A DNA stretch of 64,000 nt from Caldovatus sediminis (GTDB taxonomy: Bacteria; Pseudomonadota; Alphaproteobacteria; Acetobacterales; Acetobacteraceae): positions 124,001 to 188,000 of the forward strand of contig NZ_BMKS01000002.1 of assembly GCF_014644455.1 (NCBI RefSeq), in the 5' to 3' direction. Positions 32,627-40,657 of this stretch are shown here, one piece after another. How positions within the stretch are numbered: the stretch's first letter is position 1; each line of letters begins with the position of its first letter. A model generated the notes under the pieces. The model made no database searches, was not told the DNA's origin, and was given only the letters and a program-made list of their open reading frames with translations. The translations under genes were made by a program, and so were the position numbers.

Positions 32627-33010
32627 AGCGGAACCGATTGTGGGCGAGTTTCGATCTATATCTATCTCAATCCGTATGCATTACGGATCTGAAATCCACG
32701 AATGCGTTCCTTTTGATCTCCTCTATGCTCGGATGACACGGCTTATTACGGGGAATCCGCGTGGAAATATCAACAATTTTCGTATCTGTGTGATTTCATA
32801 TATTCCGAAAATATTTTATAAAAATCAAATAATGAAAATTATCTAAAGTTTAAATTGATCGTTCTGCGTCGCCGCGGGCGACAGAAGAACAATGAATGGT
32901 TTCCGCTGGCAGGTTTTCATTCGTGTTTCATGTATTCATTTTTGGGTGTAGTTCGATGGTTTGAACGGAACGGATGAAGAGGCGGTCGGAATTTCCGAAA
33001 GGTACACAAT
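32627..33010. other. AT-rich intergenic island with inverted repeats
   Basis: About 380 bases with GC far below the rest of the window (stretches such as ATATATTCCGAAAATATTTT). It holds a 19-base repeat ATCCGTA-TGCAT-TACGGAT (32670-32688), the palindrome TTTTATAAAA near 32814, a hairpin at 32861-32890 and TCGGAA-T-TTCCGA (32986-32998). No convincing gene is inside; a 57-codon frame from 32676 has no ribosome site. MucR- or H-NS-like proteins prefer such DNA, so it could be a silenced acquired remnant or a large control region. Confidence 0.7.
32861..32890. terminator. Hairpin inside the AT-rich island
   Basis: GTCGCC and GGCGAC pair around GCG, extended by GTTCT/AGAAC across small bulges. 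On the minus strand an AT-rich tail (GATCAATTTAAACTTT) follows, which suits a terminator for minus-strand transcription, but no gene ending here is seen. Confidence 0.4.
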
Positions 33011-33771
33011 CAGGTGAGCCGCGCCGCCCCTTTGGCATCGGCCGTGTTCCGCCGCACCTGCTCCCTCGCCCTCGGCCGGATGCCCCCTTCGAATGACCGC
33101 GGCCCGGCCGGCGCGGGCGGTCCTGTCCGCCCTCCCACGGCCGGGTGATGCTCGTGCGTCCCCGCCCAGGCGAGACCCCGGAGATGATGTCCGGCGCGCG
33201 GGCGCGGGCGGCCGGTCGGGTCCGGACCTGTGCCGAGCGGTCGTGCTGCGCTACGACCCGCCTGCTGGCGGGCCCCCTCGCCGCTTCGCTCTGGTCCGGC
33301 GGGCCGCCGGCCCCTGGCCTGCGCGCCGGTGCCTACCGGAGGAGCCCGGCCCGCCGGCGCCGGGGATGGCGACGACGGATCGGAGACATCCTCGCCGCCA
33401 TGCGGAACGGCAGGGCTGCCGGCGGTCGGCGCCGCCCGCGCCGCGGCGCCGCGCGAGCACCCCCCTCCGCCGCTCTGGCGCCGACCATGCCGGCGCCGCA
33501 GCGCCGGCCCCCGCCGCCGGCGACGATCCTCGCTCCGAGGCGCCGCAGGCGCCCGGGCTCGCCTCGCCGATCACGCGGCGCCATGCGCCGCCTTCGCGGA
33601 TGCCGCGACACGCCGCCAACCGGCCAGCTCGTGACCGCGAGCCTCCGGCGCCCGGGTCCCCCGACCGCCGAAGCGGGGCGCCTCCCCGCATGCCCGCGCC
33701 ATCCGGAATACCCCGGCGGCCGCGCGATGCGCGCCGTTCCGGCGCACCCGCGCACGGGTCTCATCGGTGGG
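33011..33771. other. GC-rich stretch without a recognised gene
   Basis: About 760 bases where every long frame is Arg/Pro/Ala-rich, lacks a family likeness and is contradicted by equally long frames on the other strand. It may contain decayed sequence. No repeat or RNA gene was found. Confidence 0.5.
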
Positions 33772-34077
33772 TCACGCGATCCGGGCGAGGCTGAGGGCGG
33801 CGCCCTTGCCCCTGACTTCCGCTTCCTCGAACTCGGCGGCGGCGATCGCCCGGTCGAGCGCGGCGCGAAGCGCCCGCGCGCTCTCCAGTGTCATCTCGAT
33901 CCCGGCCCGCGCCTCGGGGCCGAGCCCGGTGTTGAGGAAGTCCAGGGTGATCACGTCGCCGAGCGGCGCGTGGCGCGCGTGATCGTAGGCGACCACCGCC
34001 AGCGACAGCGGGAACCACTCGTCCCCGCGCTTCGCCATGCCCTCGGCGCGCACGATCTCGACGATGGAGGTGCACAT
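33772..34077 (-). CDS. DUF6295-like small protein
   Basis: A 101-residue protein starting MCTSIVEIVRAEGMAKRGDEWFPLSLAVVAYDHARH (written here in part) and continuing with ITLDFLNTGLGPEARAGIEM and LESARALRAALDRAIAAAE. This order (Met-Cys-Thr start, gly-rich turn, DH, DFLNP-like strand, helix) fits the DUF6295 family, whose function is unknown. It stands 11 bases after the dienelactone hydrolase gene on the same strand, so they are likely cotranscribed. Confidence 0.65.
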   Translation of the reverse strand: MCTSIVEIVRAEGMAKRGDEWFPLSLAVVAYDHARHAPLGDVITLDFLNTGLGPEARAGIEMTLESARALRAALDRAIAAAEFEEAEVRGKGAALSLARIA

Positions 34078-34088
34078 GGCCGGACCGC

Positions 34089-34838
34089 CTACTTCGCCAG
34101 GTGCTTGCCGAGGAAGGCGAACACCTTGCTCCACCCGTCCATCGCCTGCTCGGGCCGGTAGAGCGGCCGGTGCCAGTAGAAGATGCCGTGGCCGGCCCCG
34201 TCGTAGCGATAGAACTCGTAGGTCTTGCCGTGCTTCTTCAGCTCCGCCTCGTGCTGGTCCACCTGCTCGGGACTCGGCGCGCGATCCTCGTTGCCGAAGA
34301 TGCCGAGGAGCGGACAGCCGAGGTCCTTGGTCATCTCGATCGGCGCGACCGGCGTCTTGGCGTTGAGCTCCTCCGGGCCCATCACCACGCGGCCGCCCCA
34401 GAGGTCGACGCAGGCGTCGACGTCCTTCCGCTGGCAGGCGTAGATGAAGGCGTGCCGCCCGCCGGAGCAGGAGCCGAAGATGCCGACCTTGCCGTTCAGG
34501 TTCGGTTGCGCGCGCATCCACGCCACGGCGGCCGCGGTGTCGCCGACCATCTGGGCGTCGGCGATGCCGCCCTCGGCGCGCACCTTGGCGGCGACGTCGT
34601 CCGGGTTGCCCTGGCCCGCCCGTTCGTAGAGGTTGGCGCAGATCGCGAGATAGCCGTGGTGTGCGAAGCGGCGCGTCGTCTCGATGTAGAACTCGCTCCA
34701 GCCCGGCAGGTGGTGGACCAGCACGACGCCCGGAAAACGCCCGGGGCCGGAAGGCTTCGCCACATAGGCGGTGATCGGGGTGCCTTCGTGGCCCGTGAGG
34801 GTCACGTTCTCGCAGGTCATGCCTCGGTAGAAGGACAT
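34089..34838 (-). CDS. Dienelactone hydrolase family protein
   Basis: A 249-residue alpha/beta hydrolase. The catalytic triad is visible: Cys124 in GSCSGGRHA, Asp185 in GNEDRAP and His217 in GAGHGIF. True dienelactone hydrolases open 4-carboxymethylenebutenolide in chlorocatechol degradation; many relatives act on other esters. The N-terminal TLTGHEGTPITAYVAKPSG and FPGVVLVHHLPGW strands are as expected. The start at 34838 has GAGGAAG upstream. The partner gene (DUF6295-like) follows directly. Confidence 0.88.
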   Translation of the reverse strand: MSFYRGMTCENVTLTGHEGTPITAYVAKPSGPGRFPGVVLVHHLPGWSEFYIETTRRFAHHGYLAICANLYERAGQGNPDDVAAKVRAEGGIADAQMVGDTAAAVAWMRAQPNLNGKVGIFGSCSGGRHAFIYACQRKDVDACVDLWGGRVVMGPEELNAKTPVAPIEMTKDLGCPLLGIFGNEDRAPSPEQVDQHEAELKKHGKTYEFYRYDGAGHGIFYWHRPLYRPEQAMDGWSKVFAFLGKHLAK

Positions 34839-35131
34839 CGATCTTCCTCTATGCGCGTGGGTCTCGGGCCTCGGCCGGGCCATCGGGGCGCCGCGCCATC
34901 ATCGGCCAACGGGTCGAGCCCGCTCCGCCGCCGGAGAGCGTCGCCGCGCCAGTATTCGGCGATCGCAAACCGGACGCAACAAGAGCCGGGCGTCGGACGC
35001 CGCGGCACGCGCCCCGGCGGGGGCGTCCTCGGGCGGGCGTCCGCGCGTGATCGCCGTCGTCGTGCGTGCGCGAGGGACAGCGGCGGCGCCGGGGGCGGGC
35101 GGGCGGGCGCCGCCCCGACCGCCTTCGACGC

Positions 35132-35980
35132 ATGGCGGAGGTGACCTCGTACGGCGGGATGAGGGACGCGGACTGCGCGGCTTTCCTGCAGTGGTGCCTG
35201 CCCCGGCTCGGGCTGCGCTGGGCGGGGTTCCGCAGGGTGCGCGGCACGGTCTGCAAGCGGATCGCGAGGCGCATCCGCGCCCTCGGCCTGGCGGATCTCG
35301 AGGCGTACCGCGCCCGGCTCGAGGCCGATGACGACGAGTGGCAGAGGCTCGACGCCCTGTGCCGGATCCCGATCTCGCGGTTCTGGCGCGATCGGCGCGT
35401 CTTCGACAGCCTCGCCCACGACGTGCTGCCCGCGCTCGCCGCGGCGGCGCGGGACCGCGGCGATCGGAGCCTTTCCATCTGGAGCGCCGGCTGCGCCTCG
35501 GGGGAGGAACCCTACAGCCTGCGCCTCGCCTGGCGCGTGGATGCGGAGGCGGCCTTCCCGTCCCTCGGCATCACGATCGTGGCGACCGACGTCGACGAGA
35601 CGTTGCTCGCCCGCGCCAGGGCGGGGCTCTACCGGCGCGGCTCGCTGCGGGACCTGCCCCCGCGCCTGGTCGGTCTCGCGTTCGAGGTGTCGGACGGCCT
35701 CTACCGGGTCCGCGAGTGGTTGCGGCGCGACGTGACCTTCCTTCGGCAGGACATCCGTCGGGATCTCCCCGACGGGCCGTTCGACCTGATCCTGTGCCGC
35801 AACCTGGTCTTTACCTACTTCGACGGCGTCCTCCAGACGGAACTGCTCGATCGGGTCTGCCGGCGACTGCGGCCGGGAGGGGCGCTCGTGATCGGCGTGC
35901 ACGAGTTCCTGCCGGCATCCGGATCGCCCCTCGCGCGATGGGGCGTGTCCGGCCCGATCTACCGGTTCTTGCCGTCCTGA
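35132..35980 (+). CDS. cheR: CheR-type protein-glutamate methyltransferase
   Basis: A 282-residue SAM-dependent methyltransferase. The N-terminal helical domain (LGLRWAGFRRVRGTVCKRIARRIRALG) is followed by RIPISRFWRDRRVFDSL, the SAM motif IWSAGCASGEEPYSLRL, TDVDETLLARARAGLY and DLILCRNLVFTYFD. CheR methylates Glu residues of chemoreceptors. No cheB, receptor or cheA is nearby, so it is an orphan and may serve a non-flagellar pathway. The start is unsure: ATG 35159 (MRDADC) aligns better with typical N-termini but lacks a close ribosome site, as does 35132. Confidence 0.85.
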   Translation: MAEVTSYGGMRDADCAAFLQWCLPRLGLRWAGFRRVRGTVCKRIARRIRALGLADLEAYRARLEADDDEWQRLDALCRIPISRFWRDRRVFDSLAHDVLPALAAAARDRGDRSLSIWSAGCASGEEPYSLRLAWRVDAEAAFPSLGITIVATDVDETLLARARAGLYRRGSLRDLPPRLVGLAFEVSDGLYRVREWLRRDVTFLRQDIRRDLPDGPFDLILCRNLVFTYFDGVLQTELLDRVCRRLRPGGALVIGVHEFLPASGSPLARWGVSGPIYRFLPS

Positions 35981-36128
35981 TCCGTCGGCGGGCCCGCACG
36001 ATCGGGCCGGCCATCGCGGTCGCCCCGGCGGCCCCTCCGACGCCGGGGGCGAACCTGCGGTTCGCCCGGCTTCGCCGCATGGGCGGTGGGCCGCCGCCAT
36101 GCCGCGGGACGATCCCGGATGCGCCGGG

Positions 36129-36204
36129 TGGTGCTGGCGCCCGGACTCGAACCGGGGACCGCTCGATTACGAATCGAGTGCTCTACCAACTGAGCTACGC
36201 CAGC
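36129..36204 (-). tRNA. tRNA-Thr (anticodon CGU)
   Basis: The minus strand folds as a complete 76-base tRNA including the encoded CCA. The acceptor arm is GCTGGCG/CGCCAGC, the D arm contains AGCTCAGTTGGTAGAGC, the anticodon stem is CTCGA/TCGAG around TTCGTAA (anticodon CGT, reading ACG), and the T arm has GGTTCGAGTCC. No integrase or duplicated 3' end is found nearby. Confidence 0.95.
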
Positions 36205-36509
36205 ATCCGGCCCCCGCCCCGGGGCGCGCCGTCCAAGCCGCTGATTCCGCAGCGCTTATATCGGGACACGGTGCGGTGACGCAACATGTCCCGGCCTGCC
36301 CGGCGGGCCCAGCGGCCGGCGCCCTGCCCGGCCCGCGAGATCCGCCCGCGGAGCGGCGGTCCGGGCGCCGAAGCGTGTCGGCGCGCGTTCCGGCTTGATA
36401 GCCGCGTCGCGCCGCCCGGGCAACGCCCCGCGGCCTCGGCTTCCGTCCGCCCCGCGATCCATCCGCCGCCCTCGCGTGCTACACCCTGCCGCCACCACGG
36501 TCCGGCCCG
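36205..36509. other. 305-base gap between tRNA-Thr and the exporter operon
   Basis: Contains the tRNA promoter (36255-36284) and otherwise GC-rich sequence with no recognised gene. The region before 36510 must hold the promoter of the exporter operon, but no clear -35/-10 pair is visible. Confidence 0.5.
36255..36284 (-). promoter_or_regulatory. Promoter of tRNA-Thr
   Basis: On the minus strand TTGCGT, an 18-base spacer and TATAAG stand about 50 bases before the tRNA. The AT-rich TATAAG is notable in this GC-rich DNA, so the site is likely used. Confidence 0.6.
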
Positions 36510-37505
36510 ATGCGTCGCCTGCTCCTCGTCCTGCCGATCCTCGCCCTCGCCGTTGCCGGCCTCGCCTGGTGGCGCGCCCTGCCGCCGGCCGTGGCGATCG
36601 CGCTCGCCACCACCGGCCCGGCCGTGGAGGCGGTCTATGCCACCGGAAGCGTCGAACCGGTGCAGTGGGCCAGGGTCGGCCCGGTCCTGCGCGGCCGCGT
36701 CGTCGCCGTGCTCGTCGAGGAGGGCGAGCGCGTCGCGCCCGGCCAGGTCTTGGCCCGCCTCGACGACCGCGAGGCCCGCGCCCGCGCGGACGAGGCCGAG
36801 GTCCGCGCCGCCCTGGCCGCCGAGGAGCTCGCCCGCGTCCGCCCCCTGGTCGCGAGCGGCGCCGTCTCCCGCGCCGAGTTCGACCGCCGCGAGAGCGAGG
36901 CGCGCGCCGCCCGCGCCATCGCCGAGGCGGCCGCCCGCCGGCTCGACGACTACGTGGTGCGCGCCCCCGCCGCCGGCGTCGTGCTCCGCCGCGACGCCGA
37001 GGTGGGCGAGGTGGTGGACACCACGGCCGCCCCGTTCTGGGTCGGCGAGACCCGCCCGCTGCGCGTCACCGCCGAGGTGGACGAGGAGGACATCGTCCGC
37101 GTCGCCGTCGGCCAGCGCGCCCTGCTGCGCGCCGACGCCTTCCCCGGCCGGGTGATGGAGGCGGAGGTGGCGCAGATCACGCCGATGGGCGACACCGCGC
37201 GCAAGTCCTACCGCGTCCGCCTCGCCCTGCCCGACGACACGCCGCTGCGCATCGGCATGACCGTCGAGGCCAACATCGTGCTGCGCGAGGACCCCGAGGC
37301 CGTGCTGGTGCCGCCGCGCGCCGTGGTCGAGGGCGGGCGCGTCTTCGTCGTCGAGAAGGAGATCGCCCGTGCCCGTCGCGTCGAGCCCGGCGTGCAGGGC
37401 CCGCACGCGACCGAGATCCGCCGCGGCCTCGCCGCCGGCGAGGCCGTGGTGCTCGACCCGCCGCCGCGGCTGCGCGACGGCCAGCCCGTCCGGCTGACGC
37501 CGTGA
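36510..37505 (+). CDS. Periplasmic adaptor subunit of an ABC efflux system (HlyD/RND adaptor type)
   Basis: A 331-residue membrane-fusion protein. Residues 3-21 are a membrane anchor (LLLVLPILALAVAGLAWW). The lipoyl half-motifs are GRVVAVLVEEGERVAPGQVLARLD and APAAGVVLRRDAEVGEVV; between them lies a short coiled coil (about 85-150); the beta-barrel part has TAEVDEEDIVRVAVGQRAL. It links the inner-membrane ABC transporter to an outer-membrane exit. Its stop overlaps the permease start, so the three genes form one operon. Confidence 0.88.
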   Translation: MRRLLLVLPILALAVAGLAWWRALPPAVAIALATTGPAVEAVYATGSVEPVQWARVGPVLRGRVVAVLVEEGERVAPGQVLARLDDREARARADEAEVRAALAAEELARVRPLVASGAVSRAEFDRRESEARAARAIAEAAARRLDDYVVRAPAAGVVLRRDAEVGEVVDTTAAPFWVGETRPLRVTAEVDEEDIVRVAVGQRALLRADAFPGRVMEAEVAQITPMGDTARKSYRVRLALPDDTPLRIGMTVEANIVLREDPEAVLVPPRAVVEGGRVFVVEKEIARARRVEPGVQGPHATEIRRGLAAGEAVVLDPPPRLRDGQPVRLTP

Positions 37506-38746
37506 GGCTGCTGCTCGACCTCGCCCGCGGCATGCTGGCGCGGCGGCGGCGCCAGACGCTGGTCTCGGTACTCGGCGTGGCGCTCGGCGTCGCCTTCTTC
37601 ATCGCCACCGCGGCGCTGATGCGGGGCTTCCAGACCTACTTCATCAGCCAGATCATCGACGTCGCGCCGCACGTCACGATCAAGGACGAGATGCGCGACC
37701 CGCCGCCCCAGGCCGCCACGCTGGCGCATCCGGAGGGTGCGGTCGCCATCGCCGGCGTGCGGCCGCAGGACCGCGTGCGCGGCATCCGCGCCGCCGGCGA
37801 CAAGCTCGCCATGCTCGAGGCGATGGAGGGGGTGGCCGCGGCGCCGGTGCTGACCGGCCAGGCGCTGCTGCGCTACGGCTCGCGCGACGTCTCGGTCAGC
37901 ATCGTCGGCATAGACCCGGCGCGGCACGCGCGCGTGTCGAACATCCAGAAGGACATGACGCAGGGCCGGCTCGACGACCTGCGCGCCACCGCCAACGGCC
38001 TGGTCATCGGCGAGGCGCTGGCGCGGCGCCTCGGCGTCGGCGTGGGCGACACCATCGCCGCGATCTCGCCGCGCGGCGTGGCCCTTTCCATGAAGGTCGT
38101 CGGCCTGTTCCGCACCGGCATCCAGACGCTCGACCAGCAGCAGGGCTACGCGCTGCTCAAGGTCAACCAGGTCCTGCAGGACCGGCCGAACGTGGTCAAC
38201 CAGATCCAGCTCCGCCTGCGCGACGTGACGCGCGCCGAGCCGCTGGCGCGCGAGATCGAGGCGCGCTTCGGCGACCGCACCGAGAGCTGGGAGGAGCAGA
38301 ACCAGAACTTCCTGACCGTCTTCGTCATCCAGAACGCGGTCATGTACAGCGTGACCGGCGCGATCCTGCTGGTCGCGGCCTTCGGCATCTACAACATCAT
38401 CTCGACCGTGGTGTACGAGAAGACGCGCGACATCGCGATCCTCAAGTCGCTCGGCTTCACCGAGCGCGACATCCAGCTCCTGTTCCTGGTGCAGGGGATG
38501 GTGGCGGGCCTGCTCGGCGCGGTCCTCGGCTGCGTGCTCGGCGCCGCGATGATCGAGGGGCTGGCGCAGGTGCGCTTCGGGGTCGAGGCGCCCTCCGGCA
38601 CCGACCGCTTCATCCTGGCGCGCGACTGGCGGGTCTATGTCCTGGCCTCGGCCTTCGCGGTGCTCGCCGCCGGGACCGCGGCGGTGATCCCGGCGCGGCG
38701 GGCCTCGCGGCTCGACCCGGTGCAGGTGGTGCGCGGGGCGGCGTGA
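37502..38746 (+). CDS. ABC transporter permease, MacB/FtsX type
   Basis: A 414-residue permease with the MacB/LolC layout: span 1 (LVSVLGVALGVAFFIATAAL, near residue 20), a large periplasmic domain (about 45-265), then three spans from about 275 (VTGAILLVAAFGIYNIIS, LVQGMVAGLLGAVLGCVLG, VYVLASAFAVLAAGTAAVI) and the tail PARRASRLDPVQVVRG typical of FtsX permeases. It should export a peptide, lipid or siderophore-like product by mechanotransmission. GTG overlaps the adaptor stop by four bases. Confidence 0.9.
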   Translation: MRLLLDLARGMLARRRRQTLVSVLGVALGVAFFIATAALMRGFQTYFISQIIDVAPHVTIKDEMRDPPPQAATLAHPEGAVAIAGVRPQDRVRGIRAAGDKLAMLEAMEGVAAAPVLTGQALLRYGSRDVSVSIVGIDPARHARVSNIQKDMTQGRLDDLRATANGLVIGEALARRLGVGVGDTIAAISPRGVALSMKVVGLFRTGIQTLDQQQGYALLKVNQVLQDRPNVVNQIQLRLRDVTRAEPLAREIEARFGDRTESWEEQNQNFLTVFVIQNAVMYSVTGAILLVAAFGIYNIISTVVYEKTRDIAILKSLGFTERDIQLLFLVQGMVAGLLGAVLGCVLGAAMIEGLAQVRFGVEAPSGTDRFILARDWRVYVLASAFAVLAAGTAAVIPARRASRLDPVQVVRGAA

Positions 38747-39447
38747 GCGACGGCCCGGCGGAGGCGCCGCTCCTCGCGGCCGAGCGGGTGACGCGCACGC
38801 TGCCGGAGGGCGTGACGCTGGTCGCCGACATCTCGCTCCGCCTCGCGCGCGGCGAGTTCGTCGCGATCACCGGCCCCTCGGGCTCGGGCAAGTCGAGCCT
38901 GCTCTACCTGCTCGGGCTGCTCGACCGGCCGACCGAGGGGCGCGTGCTGCTCGAGGGCCGCGACACCGCGGAGCTGGATGCGGAGGAGCTGGCCGCGCTT
39001 CGCCTCTCGCGCCTCGGCTTCGTCTTCCAGTTCCACTTCCTGCTGCCGGAGTTCAGCACCCTCGACAACGTGCTGATCCCGATCCGCCGCCTCGGCCGCC
39101 TCGGCGCCGCGGCGGCGCGGGCGCGGGCGATGGACCTCCTCGCCGCCCTCGGCCTCGACGCGGCGGCGGCGAAGCTGCCGGAGCAGCTCTCGGGCGGCAT
39201 GCGCCAGCGCGCGGCGATCGCCCGCGCGCTCGCCAACGACCCGGCGCTGATCCTCGCCGACGAGCCGACCGGCAACCTCGACACGAGGAACGCCGCCGCG
39301 GTGTTCGACATCTTCGAGCGCCTGGTGCGCGAGGAGGGGCGCACCGTCGTCGTCGTCACCCACGACTCCGACCTGGCGCGGCGGACCTTCCGGCGCGTGC
39401 ACCTGGTGGACGGGCGCGTGGTGCGCGACGGCCCGACCACCGGCTGA
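38743..39447 (+). CDS. ABC transporter ATP-binding protein (LolD/MacB type)
   Basis: A 234-residue ATPase with Walker A GPSGSGKSS (about 46-54), a Q-loop VFQFHFLLPEFS, signature LSGGMRQR, Walker B LILADEPTGNLD and switch His in VVVTHDSDLA. The sequence belongs to the LolD/MacB-like group, matching its permease. GTG start overlaps the permease stop by four bases. The substrate is not evident. Confidence 0.92.
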   Translation: MSDGPAEAPLLAAERVTRTLPEGVTLVADISLRLARGEFVAITGPSGSGKSSLLYLLGLLDRPTEGRVLLEGRDTAELDAEELAALRLSRLGFVFQFHFLLPEFSTLDNVLIPIRRLGRLGAAAARARAMDLLAALGLDAAAAKLPEQLSGGMRQRAAIARALANDPALILADEPTGNLDTRNAAAVFDIFERLVREEGRTVVVVTHDSDLARRTFRRVHLVDGRVVRDGPTTG

Positions 39448-39507
39448 AGGATGGTCACGGGCCGTACGCCCTTGGCCACGGGGGCCTGTTCCTGCTAGCT
39501 GGCGGCG

Positions 39508-40614
39508 ATGCCCGGAACGACCCGCCACGGGACCATGTCCGCCGCGCCGCCCCTCTTCGAGCGCGCCGCCGTGCTCAAGTCCGACGTCTTCTCGACGGTC
39601 GAGCGCGGCGTGGCGGTGACCGCCACCGGCGAGCGCCTGCCCGCGATCCGCCGCGACCTCTCGACCGCGCGCTGGTGGGCCTGGCCGCTCGCCCGGCACT
39701 TCGCCGCGCGCGAGGCGCGGGCGCTGCGCCGCGCCGCCGGCATCCCCGGCGTCCCCCCGCTGATCCACGCCGACCGGCGCACCGTCATCCGCGGCTTCGT
39801 GGACGGGCTGCCGATGCAGGCGGCGCGGCCGCGGGGCGACGCCGCCTTCTTCCGCTCCGCCCGCCGCCTGCTGCGCCGCCTGCGCCGCGCCGGCATCGCC
39901 CACAACGACCTGGCGAAGGAGCCCAACTGGCTGGTCACGCCGCAGGGCGAGGCGGCGGTGGTGGACCTCCAGCTCGCCAGCCTGCACCGGCCCGGGCGCA
40001 GCCGGCTGCTGCGCGTCCTCGCCTACGAGGACCTGCGCCACCTGCTCAAGCACAAGCGCAAGTACCACCCGGAGGGGCTGACCGCGACGGAGCGGCGCAT
40101 CCTGGCGCGCAAGAGCCTGTTCGCGCGGCTCTGGATGCGGACCGGCAAGCCGCTCTACCGGCTCGTCACCCACCGCCTGCTCGGCATGCGCGACCGCGAG
40201 GGCGGCGGGCTGCGCCTGCTCGCCGACGGGCCGCGGATCGAGGCGGCGGCGCGGAGCCACCCGGCGGTGCGCGAGATCGCGGTCGTCGCCTTCCCCTTCC
40301 GCCGCGACGGCATCGGCCTGCATGCCTTCGTCGTCGCCGACCCGGCCGCGGCGCTCGACGCGGCGGCGCTGCGCGCCCACCTGCGTGCGCGCCTGCCGCC
40401 CGGCGTCGCGCCGCCGGAGCGCATCCGCCGCGTCCCGGCCCTGCCGCGCGACGCCGCGGGCGCGATCGCGCGGCCGATCCTGACGCTGATCGCCACCGGC
40501 CAGACCGACCAGCTCGCGCCGCTGATCGGCGGCGACGCGCCGTGCCGCGCCGCGGTGGAGGCGATCCTCGCGGCGCCGGACGAGGAGGCGGCGGAGCGGG
40601 CAGGCGGCGCCTGA
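39508..40614 (+). CDS. Kinase-like protein fused to an acyl-CoA-ligase C-terminal domain
   Basis: A 368-residue protein with two parts. Residues 15-190 resemble small lipid/LPS-type kinases of the RIO/Kdo-kinase kind: IAHNDLAKEPNWLV (His132, catalytic Asp134, Asn138) and VVDLQLASLH (metal-binding Asp153). Residues about 250-335 match the AMP_C domain of acyl-CoA ligases (HPAVREIAVVAFPFRRDGIGLHAFVV, then RVPALPRDAAGAIARPIL). The catalytic Lys of SGKIxR is Ala319, so this part cannot adenylate by itself. The gene begins 60 bases after the ABC ATPase and may belong to that operon. ATG 39535 is an alternative start. Confidence 0.75.
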   Translation: MPGTTRHGTMSAAPPLFERAAVLKSDVFSTVERGVAVTATGERLPAIRRDLSTARWWAWPLARHFAAREARALRRAAGIPGVPPLIHADRRTVIRGFVDGLPMQAARPRGDAAFFRSARRLLRRLRRAGIAHNDLAKEPNWLVTPQGEAAVVDLQLASLHRPGRSRLLRVLAYEDLRHLLKHKRKYHPEGLTATERRILARKSLFARLWMRTGKPLYRLVTHRLLGMRDREGGGLRLLADGPRIEAAARSHPAVREIAVVAFPFRRDGIGLHAFVVADPAAALDAAALRAHLRARLPPGVAPPERIRRVPALPRDAAGAIARPILTLIATGQTDQLAPLIGGDAPCRAAVEAILAAPDEEAAERAGGA

Positions 40615-40657
40615 GCCTCCGCCCGCCCGAACCTCCGCCGCGGACCGCCTGCGGCGC

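Noticed and set aside
32676-32846. 57-codon frame in the AT-rich island (MHYGSEIHE...)
   Set aside because: No ribosome site, no family likeness, and it starts inside an inverted repeat.
36129-36204. tRNA-Thr as integration site of a mobile island
   Set aside because: No integrase gene and no repeated tRNA end was seen on either side.
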